From: an uncultured Spirochaetaceae bacterium | Lineage (GTDB): Bacteria > Spirochaetota > Spirochaetia > Sphaerochaetales > Sphaerochaetaceae | Direction: 5' to 3' | NCBI GenBank assembly: GCA_944390015.1 | Contig: CALXOL010000010.1 | Span: 1 to 64,000, forward strand | Length of the DNA stretch: 64,000 nt | Shown here: positions 16,324-25,306 of the stretch, in pieces | How the letters are laid out: every line of letters begins with the position of its first letter | Position numbering within the stretch: position 1 is the stretch's first letter | Position numbers and translations under genes: made by a program | The notes under the pieces: model-generated | Databases searched by the model: none | The model's input: the letters and a program-made list of their open reading frames with translations, nothing else | Told to the model about the DNA's origin: nothing

Positions 16324-16887
16324 ATGGCACCAACATTATCGATTCCACCTTTAACAAAGGACTTAAGCAGGATTCTTATTGATGCGGACACCATCTCAAG
16401 AAGAGTGGATGAACTGGCACATAAGATTGACGAGAAATACAAGGACCTTGATGAGCCGCTGATTCTAGTCGGAGTTCTCAAAGGTTCTTTTATTTTTATG
16501 GCGGATCTCTCAAGAAAACTTACAATCAAGCACATTGTAGATTTCATCGCCATATCCTCTTACGGGGAAAAAGGTGATAAGAGAGGCGAAGTAAGGCTCT
16601 TAATGGATACAAGGGAGAACCTCGCAGACCATCATGTTCTCATTGTTGAGGACATTCTGGACAGTGGGAACACCCTCTCATACCTGATTAAGACGTTCAA
16701 AAGCCGCGGTGTCAAGAGCATCGAGACCGCTGTATTCTTAGATAAGCCTGAGCGTCATGAGATCGATGTCCCTGTTGAATATGTGGGCTTCGAGATTCCA
16801 GACGTATGGGTAGTCGGTTACGGTCTTGATTATAAGGAACAATACAGGACTCTTCCGTATATCGCGGAGATGTATCCTAAGAAATAA
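16324..16887 (+). CDS. hpt: Hypoxanthine phosphoribosyltransferase
   Basis: 187 aa, usual length. The PRPP-binding motif VLIVEDILDSGNTL is near residues 105-118, and VGVLKGSFIFMADL and the C-terminal DVWVVGYGLDY match bacterial Hpt. It converts hypoxanthine (and guanine) with PRPP to IMP (GMP). First gene of a three-gene purine-salvage operon with an Xpt1-like gene and purA. Confidence 0.92.
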   Translation: MAPTLSIPPLTKDLSRILIDADTISRRVDELAHKIDEKYKDLDEPLILVGVLKGSFIFMADLSRKLTIKHIVDFIAISSYGEKGDKRGEVRLLMDTRENLADHHVLIVEDILDSGNTLSYLIKTFKSRGVKSIETAVFLDKPERHEIDVPVEYVGFEIPDVWVVGYGLDYKEQYRTLPYIAEMYPKK

Positions 16888-16899
16888 AAGAGGTTGATG

Positions 16900-17460
16900 A
16901 TGGCAGAAGACAAACTATATGTAAGCTATAACACGGTTCATAAGCTGATTAAGAAGCTTGCAAAGCAGATTACGGACTCAGGATTTGATCCGGATGTGAT
17001 CGTCGCTATCGGATCTGGCGGATTCATCCCTGCCCGTATCATAAAGACGTTCATCAACAGACCGATTTACGCAGTCGGAATATCATATTACGGTGTGGAT
17101 CATAAGCATAGGGAGCACCCCACTAAGATACAGTGGATCGATGAGGTCCAGGGACAGCTTAGAGGCAAGAAGGTCCTCCTGATCGATGAGGTTGACGACA
17201 CCAGGGCTACCCTGGCTTACTGCGTGGGAGAGCTTCTGAGCTATGAGCCAGAAGAGATCGCAGTACTCATACTGCATAACAAGCTCAAGCAGAAGGATGT
17301 CGAATTCCCACCTGAGATCAAGAGATATTACCCGGCTCTCGAAGTAGAGGACACATGGATCAAGTATCCTTGGGATGCAGAGGACATCGACGAACAGGAA
17401 AGACTCGAAAAAGAGATGTTCGAGCGCATGAAGAAAGAAGGAAAGGAGTTATTCGTATGA
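16900..17460 (+). CDS. Xanthine-type purine phosphoribosyltransferase (Xpt1-like)
   Basis: 186 aa from ATG 16900 (MAEDKLYVSYNTVHKLIKK), chosen because AGAGG is 6 nt upstream. Starts at 16894 (TTG) or 16897 are possible. The PRPP motif reads LLIDEVDDTRATL, the variant seen in yeast Xpt1-like enzymes rather than the bacterial xpt/gpt form, and VAIGSGGFIPARI is the PPi loop. Likely substrate is xanthine or another 6-oxopurine. The stop overlaps the purA start (ATGA). Confidence 0.75.
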   Translation: MAEDKLYVSYNTVHKLIKKLAKQITDSGFDPDVIVAIGSGGFIPARIIKTFINRPIYAVGISYYGVDHKHREHPTKIQWIDEVQGQLRGKKVLLIDEVDDTRATLAYCVGELLSYEPEEIAVLILHNKLKQKDVEFPPEIKRYYPALEVEDTWIKYPWDAEDIDEQERLEKEMFERMKKEGKELFV

Positions 17461-18737
17461 AGAAAACGAATGTATCAGCCGTAGTCGGAGTTCAGTACGG
17501 CGATGAGGGAAAAGGAAGAATAGTAGATTATTTCGCCCAGGATGCGGATATAGTAATCCGCTATCAGGGAGGGGATAACGCCGGGCATACCGTCATTAAC
17601 GATAACGGCAAGTTCGCGCTTCACATCCTTCCAAGCGGCATCTTCAACCCAGATACGATGAACATTGTAGGAGCAGGTACCGTCGTAAATTTCGATACCA
17701 TGCATAATGAGCTTGAAAACATAAGAGAAAGCTCAGGTCTTGAGATTGACAATATCTTCATCGACAGCAGGGCACACCTGATAATGCCATATCACTGCGA
17801 CCTAGATGGCGCAGAAGAGGCAAAAAGAGCATCTGGAGACAAGATCGGAACCACAAAGAGAGGAATCGGCCCTTGCTATACGGATAAGGCGGCAAGATTC
17901 GGCATCAGAGCGGGAGATTTAAAAGATACGGAATTTTTGAAAAAAAGGCTTGAGATGCTGGTACCGAAGAAGAACAGGGATCTTGAGTACTACGGGCTTA
18001 AGACGTACACGGTCGAAGAGCTGATGGAGCTTTGCGACAAATGGCTCAAGGAATTCGGAAACCATATCATAGACACTGTTCCTGTCGTAAGAGAGGCTGT
18101 TGAAAGCGGTAAGAAGATACTTCTTGAAGGACAGCTTGGAATAATGAGGGACAATGACTGGGGAATCTACCCTTATACGACATCAAGCAATCCTACCGTC
18201 GGAGGTGCCTGCAACGGCTCTGCTATCCCGGCATGGGCGATCCAGAAGGTTGTAGGGGTTGCAAAGGCATACTCGACAAGCGTAGGAGGAGGTCCTTACA
18301 TGACCGAACTCTTTGATGAGACTGCTGAGAAGCTCAGAGAGATCGGAGGAGAGTACGGAGCGACTACGGGAAGACCTCGCAGATGCGGATGGTTCGATGC
18401 GGTTGCCGCAGATTACGCATGCTACATGAACGGTGTAACCGATGTCGCACTTACAAAGATGGATGTTCTCGATACTTTTGAGAAAATCAAGGTATGTACT
18501 GGCTACATGATTGATGGCGAGTACTACTCCTACCTGCCAGAGACGACTCTCCAGGAGAGGGCTAAACCGATTTATGAGGAGTTCGACGGCTGGATGGAGG
18601 ACACAAGCACGTGTAAGACATGGGATGATCTTCCAGAGAAGGCAAAGGCCTATGTGCTTGCACTTGAAAAGCTGATCAACACAAGAATCTCATACATCTC
18701 AGTCGGACCGAAGAGGGAGCAGCTCATCGTCCGTTAA
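17457..18737 (+). CDS. purA: Adenylosuccinate synthetase
   Basis: 426 aa from ATG 17457, which overlaps the preceding stop; homology starts at MKKTNVSAVVGVQYGDEGKG. The P-loop-like GDEGKGRIVD, the IMP-binding GTTKRGIGPCYTDKAAR and GQLGIMRDNDWGIYPYTTSS, and TGRPRRCGWFD are conserved. It condenses IMP, aspartate and GTP to adenylosuccinate, so the operon sends salvaged hypoxanthine to AMP. A strong terminator follows. Confidence 0.95.
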   Translation: MKKTNVSAVVGVQYGDEGKGRIVDYFAQDADIVIRYQGGDNAGHTVINDNGKFALHILPSGIFNPDTMNIVGAGTVVNFDTMHNELENIRESSGLEIDNIFIDSRAHLIMPYHCDLDGAEEAKRASGDKIGTTKRGIGPCYTDKAARFGIRAGDLKDTEFLKKRLEMLVPKKNRDLEYYGLKTYTVEELMELCDKWLKEFGNHIIDTVPVVREAVESGKKILLEGQLGIMRDNDWGIYPYTTSSNPTVGGACNGSAIPAWAIQKVVGVAKAYSTSVGGGPYMTELFDETAEKLREIGGEYGATTGRPRRCGWFDAVAADYACYMNGVTDVALTKMDVLDTFEKIKVCTGYMIDGEYYSYLPETTLQERAKPIYEEFDGWMEDTSTCKTWDDLPEKAKAYVLALEKLINTRISYISVGPKREQLIVR

Positions 18738-18746
18738 TTCTACTTG

Positions 18747-18777
18747 GAAGGTCTTGGGAACAAGGCCTTCTTTTTTT
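18747..18777 (+). terminator. Rho-independent terminator after purA
   Basis: GAAGGTCTTG (18747-18756) pairs with CAAGGCCTTC (18761-18770), one G-U, around a GGAA tetraloop. Seven T residues follow (18771-18777). Confidence 0.93.
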
Positions 18778-19025
18778 GCAAAAGTGGAACATATCTATGC
18801 TTTAGCCCTGTACAGAAAAATATGCATTAACCCAATTGTAACTCCATACATGAAAGTACCATATAAGGCTGAGCTCGGCCCCAAACGAAATGCCTACCTT
18901 AAAAATTATTTCAGGTGAGTTATTGCAAAAAATACGTATTTTTATATGCAAATTTGCAGAAAAAAATCAGCATATTCCTTGATTTTACAAAAAACATATA
19001 CTATTTTATGCAATATGGAGGGTAC
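18778..19025 (+). promoter_or_regulatory. Upstream region of the DUF4143 ATPase with two palindromes
   Basis: A 16-bp palindrome centred on TACGTA (18928-18943) is followed by the 12-bp palindrome TGCAAATTTGCA (18947-18958). They lie about 70-100 bp before ATG 19026 and look like operator sites. TATACT at about 19000 is a possible -10 with a poor -35. GGAGG sits just before the start. Confidence 0.5.
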
Positions 19026-20315
19026 ATGGAAATAAATCGGGATGATTATCTTAAGAATCTGATGTCAAAAAGAAAAAACGGACAGGTGAAGGTGATAACA
19101 GGCATAAGAAGATGTGGGAAATCATATCTGTTGAAGAACATCTTCAGACGCAGGCTAATCGAAGACGGCATCAAAGACGAAAACATCATCATATTCGAAC
19201 TCGACCAGCTGAGAGATGCCAGGTACCGCAACCCATTTACTCTCGTCTCTGCAGTAAGAGATGTTATAGGGAGGAAGACGGAAGATTTTTATCTCTTCAT
19301 TGACGAGATACAGATGTCGCATAAAATCATCAATCCATATGACAGGGAAGGAAGGAAATTAACTTTCTACGATGCGCTTAATGAACTCATGTCAATTCCA
19401 AATCTCGATATCTACGTAACAGGAAGCAATTCGGAAATGTTATCATCGGATATCCTCACTAATTTTAGGGGACGTGGGGATCAGATACACATATACCCTC
19501 TTTCATTCTCAGAATACTATAACGCTATCGGAGGGGATGTAAGAGAAGCCTATGACAACTATTCATGGTTCGGAGGCATGCCCCTGATTCTATCAAGAAC
19601 TGATGAATCATCAAAAAGAGAATATCTCGAATCACTCTTCTCAGAGATATACATAAAAGACATCATGGAGAGGGGAAATGTGGAAAATCAAGAGGTTCTC
19701 GAAACCATTATCAATCTACTATGCTCCTCTATTGGCAGCCTTACAAATCCACAAAACATAGCGAATGCAATCCACAGCAGGATGGATTCAAAGATATCCA
19801 GGGCGACTGTTGCAAGATACATAAAGCTTCTGGAAGATGCGTTTCTCTTTAAGAAAAGTCTCAGATACGATATAAAGGGGAAACGCTATATCGATACGCC
19901 ATCGAAATACTATGTAGTGGATCTCGGGCTACGAAACGCACGCCTCGGTTTCAGACAGCAAGAACCGTCCCATATTATGGAAAACATCATATTCAACGAG
20001 CTTCGCATAAGGGGTAAGATGGTTGATGTTGGCTCTATAACAACAAGGGAAAGCCATGCAGGGACGCAATCGAACATAACAAGGGAAATCGATTTCATCG
20101 TTAATACAAAAGGAAAGAGAACATACATTCAGTCTGTATATACGATACAGGATGAAACGAAGATGGCGGCAGAATCATACCCATTCCAGCTCACTGGCGA
20201 TTCATTTGAAAAAATCATCATACGTGCAGACATATCAAAAAGATGGTATGATGATAAAGGCGTACTGCATATTGGATTAACGGACTTTCTTCTCGATAAA
20301 TCTGTTATTTCCTAG
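19026..20315 (+). CDS. AAA ATPase with DUF4143 domain
   Basis: 429 aa from ATG 19026 (GGAGG 7 nt upstream). The 37-codon extension to 18915 is rejected. Walker A TGIRRCGKSYLLK lies at about 21-33 and Walker B DFYLFIDEIQ near 87-96. ATVARYIKLLEDAFLF marks the winged helix, and the C-terminal DUF4143 domain has EIDFIVNTKGKR (nuclease-like Glu-Ile-Asp). Such AAA_14/DUF4143 ATPases are common in anaerobes, often mobile and multi-copy, with unknown function. The neighbouring DUF234 fragment is from a sister family. Confidence 0.85.
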   Translation: MEINRDDYLKNLMSKRKNGQVKVITGIRRCGKSYLLKNIFRRRLIEDGIKDENIIIFELDQLRDARYRNPFTLVSAVRDVIGRKTEDFYLFIDEIQMSHKIINPYDREGRKLTFYDALNELMSIPNLDIYVTGSNSEMLSSDILTNFRGRGDQIHIYPLSFSEYYNAIGGDVREAYDNYSWFGGMPLILSRTDESSKREYLESLFSEIYIKDIMERGNVENQEVLETIINLLCSSIGSLTNPQNIANAIHSRMDSKISRATVARYIKLLEDAFLFKKSLRYDIKGKRYIDTPSKYYVVDLGLRNARLGFRQQEPSHIMENIIFNELRIRGKMVDVGSITTRESHAGTQSNITREIDFIVNTKGKRTYIQSVYTIQDETKMAAESYPFQLTGDSFEKIIIRADISKRWYDDKGVLHIGLTDFLLDKSVIS

Positions 20316-20340
20316 GCAACTATCTGTTTCTCATTCGAGG

Positions 20341-20814
20341 CTATTGCTCATCCAGAGCTGCTAAATACAAATCCTCTCCGGAAATGAGATCCACTCCTGG
20401 CACATCGGCACATACAAAACCGGATGAAGAGACCATTCCGAATCTACGTACTCCGATAAGAGGAGCCAAATCCACCTTGGCCTTCTCTTCCTGTGCCATA
20501 GTCTTTGATGCCTCTGCCTTCAAGAACTTGCATTCATAAATCTCATAGGTACCGTCCACAAGAGCCAGAGCAACATCAAACTCTCCGTTACGCCTGTTCA
20601 CTTTATCATCATACCAGTATGAACCTATGCGAAGGATATCCATCCTAGCTCTACACATGACAAGGCGAAGAAAATAGGAACGTACGATATCTTCAAAGCG
20701 ATAGCTGGCGTAAGTCTCAAGGGAAGGAGCGATAAAAGTCTTATAAACTAGATCCTTGTCCGTCGTGTTCTCATCTGTGATGACTCCTATATGTGAGAAA
20801 TAGAAACGCACCAC
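20341..20814 (-). pseudogene. C-terminal remnant of a DUF234-type archaeal ATPase
   Basis: 157 aa starting at a GTG. It matches only the last third of the AAA/DUF234 ATPase family: VRFYFSHIGVI, then the block FIAPSLETYASYRFEDIVRSY and the nuclease-like GEFDVALALVDGTYEIYECKF. The Walker A/B ATPase part is missing, and no comparable coding sequence lies upstream. It is most simply a truncated gene, although the frame is open and could be expressed as a stand-alone nuclease-fold protein. Convergent with the DUF4143 ATPase, 25 bp away. Confidence 0.65.
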
Positions 20815-20827
20815 ATTGCTTCCGATT

Positions 20828-20866
20828 ATTACAAGTAAATTTGTTTGTAATCTTTTACATTGTAAT
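20828..20866. repeat. ATTACAA/TTGTAAT boxes
   Basis: ATTACAA (20828-20834) and TTGTAAT (20845-20851) are inverted, 10 nt apart. A further TTGTAAT lies at 20860-20866. They sit upstream of the DUF234 remnant and may be a leftover operator. Confidence 0.4.
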
Positions 20867-20918
20867 ATAATTGCGAGACAAAAAGAGGAGAATCATTATA
20901 CAGACTATGATTACGGGT

Positions 20919-21521
20919 CTAGAGAGATAGATCGAGGGTGATATCAAAATTCTTTAAAATAGATGCGGCACTTTCAAGATTTAGGCTCACCCCTTTTAGT
21001 TCTTTAAGATTCTCTGAAAATGATGATGAAAGGAATGTAACCTTTTCCATCTTAAACGAGTTGAGTGCCGTATGAAAGAACGATGTTCCCTTGAATTCCA
21101 CATTGGAGAGAAAGCTTTTATGGCTTCTTACGTTCGTAAAATCAGTATCCTTGAAAGAAGAGTCCTTGATTTCACATTCCTTCATCAGTGATGAAGAGAA
21201 GACAGCGTAAAGCCCGTTTATATCCTCGAACATGCTCCGCCTTATATCAGCATTTATGAATGAGGTACCTTTGAATAGGGAATAAGAGAAGATTGTGTTA
21301 AAGAAAAATGCTCCATCAAAGAGAGCAGAAGAGAGATCTGATGATAGAAACGATACATTCCTAACTGTCGCCTTAGAAAAATCAGAGCCGATTAATTTCA
21401 CATCCTTGAAAACTACGTTCTCAAGCGTCTTTCCAGAGAAATCAAGATACGAGAGATCCTCTCCGACACACTCAATATCAATTATTTCATCGTTATCTAG
21501 AATGTCTTGCCTTAAGGACAT
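20919..21521 (-). CDS. Pentapeptide-repeat protein at the end of the his operon
   Basis: 200 aa with runs of A(D/N)LxF-like units, e.g. ENVVFKDVKLIGSDFSKA, ALFDGAFFFNTIFSYSLF and DTDFTNVRSHKSFLSNVEF, predicting a right-handed quadrilateral beta-helix over about residues 25-175. No signal peptide. The start overlaps hisIE by 29 bp, with GAGG upstream, so it is co-transcribed with histidine biosynthesis. Pentapeptide-repeat proteins include gyrase-protecting DNA mimics (Qnr, MfpA) and many of unknown role. Why one follows hisIE is unclear. Confidence 0.8.
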   Translation of the reverse strand: MSLRQDILDNDEIIDIECVGEDLSYLDFSGKTLENVVFKDVKLIGSDFSKATVRNVSFLSSDLSSALFDGAFFFNTIFSYSLFKGTSFINADIRRSMFEDINGLYAVFSSSLMKECEIKDSSFKDTDFTNVRSHKSFLSNVEFKGTSFFHTALNSFKMEKVTFLSSSFSENLKELKGVSLNLESAASILKNFDITLDLSL

Positions 21522-22101
21522 CTATGACCTCGGAAAGCGAGCAATCCTTCTGTACGAGCAGAACGAGAAGGTGGTACATGAGATCCGCAGCCTCTCCGAG
21601 GAACAGATCCTTATCGTTATCCTTACTCTCGATTACGAGTTCAACGGCCTCCTCCCCTACTTTCTGGCTGATCTTATTAAGTCCTCTGGAGAAAAGATGG
21701 TTGGTATAGCTGCCCTCAACAGGATTATCCCTCCTGTCCTTAATCACATTCTCGAGATATAGAAGGAACTCAGATGATGAGATTTCCGAAGGCTGGTTCT
21801 CCTCGCCGAAGCACGTATCCGTTCCAGTATGGCATACCGGTCCGGAGGGGATGGCTTTTACAAGAAGTGTATCCCCATCACAGTCTGCCAAAATCTCCCT
21901 GAGATGAAGAAAATTTCCGCTGGTCTCCCCCTTTGTCCATATTCTCTTCCTGCTTCTGGACCAGAAGGTTACAAGACGACGGTCAAGGGTCAGGCGGTAG
22001 GCCTCCTCGTTCATATAGCCGAGCATCAATATCTTTCTTGTAATAGCATCCTGTACGATTGCAGGAACGAGTCCGTCCCCCTTAGCGAAATCTATCGTCA
22101 T
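21493..22101 (-). CDS. hisIE: Phosphoribosyl-AMP cyclohydrolase / phosphoribosyl-ATP pyrophosphatase
   Basis: 202 aa bifunctional. The N-terminal half is HisI: MLGYMNEEAYRLTL, WSRSRKRIWTKGETSGN and the zinc-binding DCDGDTLLV plus CHTGTDTCF. The C-terminal half (about 108-202) is HisE: GSYTNHLFSRGLNKISQKV and GEEAVELVIESK. It performs steps 2 and 3 of histidine synthesis. Last enzyme gene in the operon. Confidence 0.95.
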   Translation of the reverse strand: MTIDFAKGDGLVPAIVQDAITRKILMLGYMNEEAYRLTLDRRLVTFWSRSRKRIWTKGETSGNFLHLREILADCDGDTLLVKAIPSGPVCHTGTDTCFGEENQPSEISSSEFLLYLENVIKDRRDNPVEGSYTNHLFSRGLNKISQKVGEEAVELVIESKDNDKDLFLGEAADLMYHLLVLLVQKDCSLSEVIDVLKARHSR

Positions 22102-22114
22102 CTCTATCCTCCAC

Positions 22115-22879
22115 TTAGATTCTAACAGCTATTCCCCTATCTTTTAAATACCTTTTGAGCTCCATGATATCTATTTCATGGAAATGAAATACGGAGGCCG
22201 CCAAGGCCGCATCCGCCTTACCATAAGTAAAGACATCATAGAAGTGTTCCGCCTTACCTGCTCCTCCAGAAGCAATTAATGGAATATCAATATTACTACT
22301 TATTCTTGAATTCAAGTCAATAGCAAACCCGTTTTTTGTTCCATCATGGTCCATTGATGTTAAAAGGATCTCCCCAGCACCCCTCTTCTCTGCTTCCTTA
22401 ATCCAGGAAAGAGCATCAAGACCTGTTCTTTTTCTGCCACCGTCTATAACTATCTCATACCCCGATTCATGCGCATCACTTCTCCTTACATCCGCAGCAA
22501 GGACGACGCACTGACTTCCAAATGTACCACTTAGCTCATTGATTAAATCAGGTCTTCTGACTGAAGCACTGTTGATGCTCACCTTATCCGCACCACTGTT
22601 TATTACATCATATGCGTCCTCTACGCTTTTAATCCCACCTCCCACTGTAAATGGTATGCTTATGTTCTCGCTTATCTCTCTTACAAGATGTGCCAGATTC
22701 TTCCGCTTCTCTACCGTTGCCGTGATATCTAAAAAGATCAGCTCATCGGCTCCAAGCTCGCTATAAAGCCTCGCCATCTCCACGGGGCTTCCAGCATCAC
22801 GGAGAGAGAGGAAGTTGATGCCCTTTACGACACGTCCATCCTTTATATCCAGACATGGTATTATCCTCTTAGCAAGCAT
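22115..22879 (-). CDS. hisF: Imidazole glycerol phosphate synthase, cyclase subunit
   Basis: 254 aa TIM barrel. It starts [20 protein letters not shown], and Asp11 and the Asp130-equivalent ([11 protein letters not shown]) are present. With HisH it closes the imidazole ring and releases AICAR. The start overlaps hisA by 11 bp. Confidence 0.96.
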   Translation of the reverse strand: MLAKRIIPCLDIKDGRVVKGINFLSLRDAGSPVEMARLYSELGADELIFLDITATVEKRKNLAHLVREISENISIPFTVGGGIKSVEDAYDVINSGADKVSINSASVRRPDLINELSGTFGSQCVVLAADVRRSDAHESGYEIVIDGGRKRTGLDALSWIKEAEKRGAGEILLTSMDHDGTKNGFAIDLNSRISSNIDIPLIASGGAGKAEHFYDVFTYGKADAALAASVFHFHEIDIMELKRYLKDRGIAVRI

Positions 22880-23588
22880 CTGATACCTCCTTCATCTCAT
22901 CAAGCGTGATAAGCCCTTCATAATAGGCCTTTCCAACGATCGCCCCGGAGAGTCCCATCTTTTTAAGCCTCTTCAAGTCCTCGATACCAGATACCCCTCC
23001 TGATGCGATTAAAGGAATACTGGTTGCGCCCATTATGCGCTCATAAAGGCTGAATGATGGGCCTGAAAGCATCCCATCCTTCGCTATATCTGTGGAAATG
23101 ACATATTCAAAGCCCGCATTCTCATAGCTTTTTATGAAAGTAATGACATCGACAGAGCCATCCTCCAGCCAGCCTGAGGCCTTTACAATGCCGTCTTTTG
23201 AGTCCGCACCCAGAATAAGGCGACCAGAGTATTTCTCAAGCAGGGAAAGGGTCATCTCCCTGTCCTTGATGGCAATTGAACCACAAGTAACGAAAGAGGC
23301 CCCCGCACTAAAGGCTGAAGAGAGAGCATTCTCACTCTTTATACCACCTCCGAAATCAACGGAGAGAGATGTTCCTTTCGCAATTCTCTCCAGAACCTTC
23401 AGGTTTTGAATTCCCCCACCTCTTGCCCCGTCAAGATCCACAAGGTGAAGCCTTTTAAGCCCTGCATCCTCAAATCGCCTTGCCATGGAAAACGGATCAG
23501 ATGAGTAGCTTTTAAGACTGTCATAATCCCCTTTTGTAAGGCGAACACAGCGTCCGTCGATTATATCAATTGCCGGTATTATGTCCAT
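22869..23588 (-). CDS. hisA: ProFAR isomerase
   Basis: 239 aa TIM barrel, beginning [21 protein letters not shown] with the catalytic Asp8 and ending ...[14 protein letters not shown]. The second catalytic Asp is in [11 protein letters not shown]. It isomerises 5'-ProFAR to PRFAR. It lies 3 nt after hisH and overlaps hisF. Confidence 0.96.
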   Translation of the reverse strand: MDIIPAIDIIDGRCVRLTKGDYDSLKSYSSDPFSMARRFEDAGLKRLHLVDLDGARGGGIQNLKVLERIAKGTSLSVDFGGGIKSENALSSAFSAGASFVTCGSIAIKDREMTLSLLEKYSGRLILGADSKDGIVKASGWLEDGSVDVITFIKSYENAGFEYVISTDIAKDGMLSGPSFSLYERIMGATSIPLIASGGVSGIEDLKRLKKMGLSGAIVGKAYYEGLITLDEMKEVSDAC

Positions 23589-23591
23589 GCT

Positions 23592-24182
23592 CTAAATCTC
23601 CAGAAAGTTCTTAATGAGTCTCAGCCCATCCTCTCCGCTCTTCTCTGGATGAAACTGCACCCCATAAAAATTATCACGGGAGATGGCTGAAGAGAATGTG
23701 ATGTCATCGTAATCACAGCTTGATATCGTAAAATCGGGGGCATCGGCATAGTACGAATGAACGAAATAGAAATAACTGTTATCTTTTATACCTTTAAAGA
23801 GCCGTGATGTGGGGGAAAAAGAGACTGTGTTCCATCCGACATGCGGAATCTTATAGCCCCTGTTCTTCTCAAACAGCCTGACACATCCAGGTATTATGCC
23901 GAGAGTCTCAGTTTTCCCCTCCTCTGAGGATGAGAGCAAAAGCTGCATTCCAAGGCATATCCCGAGAAAAGGCATTTCAAGGGAGCGGATGAAGTCATCC
24001 ATTCCATTTCTCCTCAGATACTCCATCGCAGATCCCGCTTCCCCGACACCGGGAAAGATCACATGGTCGGCCTTTCTTATGGTATTCTCATCATCACTTA
24101 GAACGGCATCTACTTTTAAACGCCTGAGTGCGCACATCACGCTCTGCACATTCCCCGCATTGTATTTTATCACCGCTGTCAT
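23592..24182 (-). CDS. hisH: Imidazole glycerol phosphate synthase, glutaminase subunit
   Basis: 196 aa class I glutamine amidotransferase. The nucleophile Cys is in FLGICLGMQLL (near residue 77), and the His and Glu are in GVQFHPEKS (near 175). It supplies ammonia to HisF. Its start overlaps the hisB stop by one base. Confidence 0.96.
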   Translation of the reverse strand: MTAVIKYNAGNVQSVMCALRRLKVDAVLSDDENTIRKADHVIFPGVGEAGSAMEYLRRNGMDDFIRSLEMPFLGICLGMQLLLSSSEEGKTETLGIIPGCVRLFEKNRGYKIPHVGWNTVSFSPTSRLFKGIKDNSYFYFVHSYYADAPDFTISSCDYDDITFSSAISRDNFYGVQFHPEKSGEDGLRLIKNFLEI

Positions 24183-25306
24183 CAGAGGACTCCTTTCGTA
24201 CTCGATATCTCATCTGAGCCCGGGATACGCCTTACTGCATGCCTCATGGCCCTTGCAAAAGCCTTGAATATGGCCTCCGCCTGATGATGTGAATTACCAT
24301 CACTTACCTTGATGTAGAGATTCATTCCAGCGGCATCGGAGAATGATTTGAAGAAATGCTTTATCATCTCGGTAGGAAATGATCCTATGTACTCCCTTTT
24401 AAAATCCACATCATAGATCAGCTCTGATCGGCCAGAGAAATCCAAGGCCACGGTCGCAACGACATCATCCATCGTAAGAATCTCATATCCATAGCGCTCA
24501 ATACCCCTCTTTTGACCAAGCGCACTCTTTACGGCAAGGGCGAGGACTATGGCAAGATCCTCCACGCTGTGGTGCTCATCGACCTCGTAATCCCCACGCA
24601 CAGATCCATTAATATCGAATCTAGAGTGCTTTATGATCTGAGAGAGCATATGATCGAAGAATCCAATATTGGTACAAAGAGAGCCCTTACCACTTCCATC
24701 GAGATCCAGCGCTATGCTGATGTCCGTCTCATTTGTCTTTCTCTTTATCTCAGCCCTTCGATGCTCATATGAGAAAGAAGATGGAAGTAAAAATGATAGT
24801 ATTTCAAGCCATGATGGACTTTGTAGCACGACAATGTCCTTCAAATAATCTGGGATTTCCAGTCCTTCGTTCAGCAATATGCCCTTACAGCCTATGTTAC
24901 GGGCCAGGATCATATCCGTAATCCTGTCTCCCACCATGTAGGATGATGATAGCTCATATTCACCGCTCTTATAGGAATCCACCATGGCAGAAGATGGCTT
25001 TCTCGTGGGGCAGTTATCCTCAGGAAGGGAGAAATCCACATTGATATCATCAAAATAGATGTCCTCCCCCTCAAGTGTCTCTATTATCCTGTCCTGGCAT
25101 TTCCTGTAATCCTCATATGGATAGGAAGGAGTGCCGACCCCGTCCTGGTTGGAGACCATGACGAACTCGAAATCACTCTCTCTTCTCAGCCTCCTGAGAG
25201 CTTCAAAGACATGGGGGATATAGACTATCTTCTCATAGCTATCGACCTGGGTCTCATTTACGATTACCCCGTCACGATCAAGAAACAAGACTTTTTTCCC
25301 TTTCAC
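24182..25306 (-). CDS. hisB: Histidinol-phosphatase / imidazoleglycerol-phosphate dehydratase
   Basis: 374 aa from GTG 25306, chosen because GGAGG lies 6 nt upstream; an ATG at 25330 would overlap hisC further. Residues 1 to about 165 are a HAD-IIIA phosphatase (LFLDRDGVIVNET; zinc-type Cys/His loop with DNCPTRKP). Residues about 180-374 are the dehydratase (IGFFDHMLSQIIKHSRF, DEHHSVEDLA, DGNSHHQAEAIFKAF). This fusion is typical of Gammaproteobacteria and some Bacteroidetes and unusual elsewhere. Confidence 0.93.
   Translation of the reverse strand: MKGKKVLFLDRDGVIVNETQVDSYEKIVYIPHVFEALRRLRRESDFEFVMVSNQDGVGTPSYPYEDYRKCQDRIIETLEGEDIYFDDINVDFSLPEDNCPTRKPSSAMVDSYKSGEYELSSSYMVGDRITDMILARNIGCKGILLNEGLEIPDYLKDIVVLQSPSWLEILSFLLPSSFSYEHRRAEIKRKTNETDISIALDLDGSGKGSLCTNIGFFDHMLSQIIKHSRFDINGSVRGDYEVDEHHSVEDLAIVLALAVKSALGQKRGIERYGYEILTMDDVVATVALDFSGRSELIYDVDFKREYIGSFPTEMIKHFFKSFSDAAGMNLYIKVSDGNSHHQAEAIFKAFARAMRHAVRRIPGSDEISSTKGVL

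Noticed and set aside
17355-17456. Extended N-terminus of PurA
   Set aside because: It lies wholly inside the preceding phosphoribosyltransferase gene; ATG 17457 fits the family start and the ATGA overlap.
18915-19025. 37-codon extension of the DUF4143 ATPase
   Set aside because: It is encoded by the operator-like palindromes and lacks a ribosome-binding site; ATG 19026 has GGAGG.
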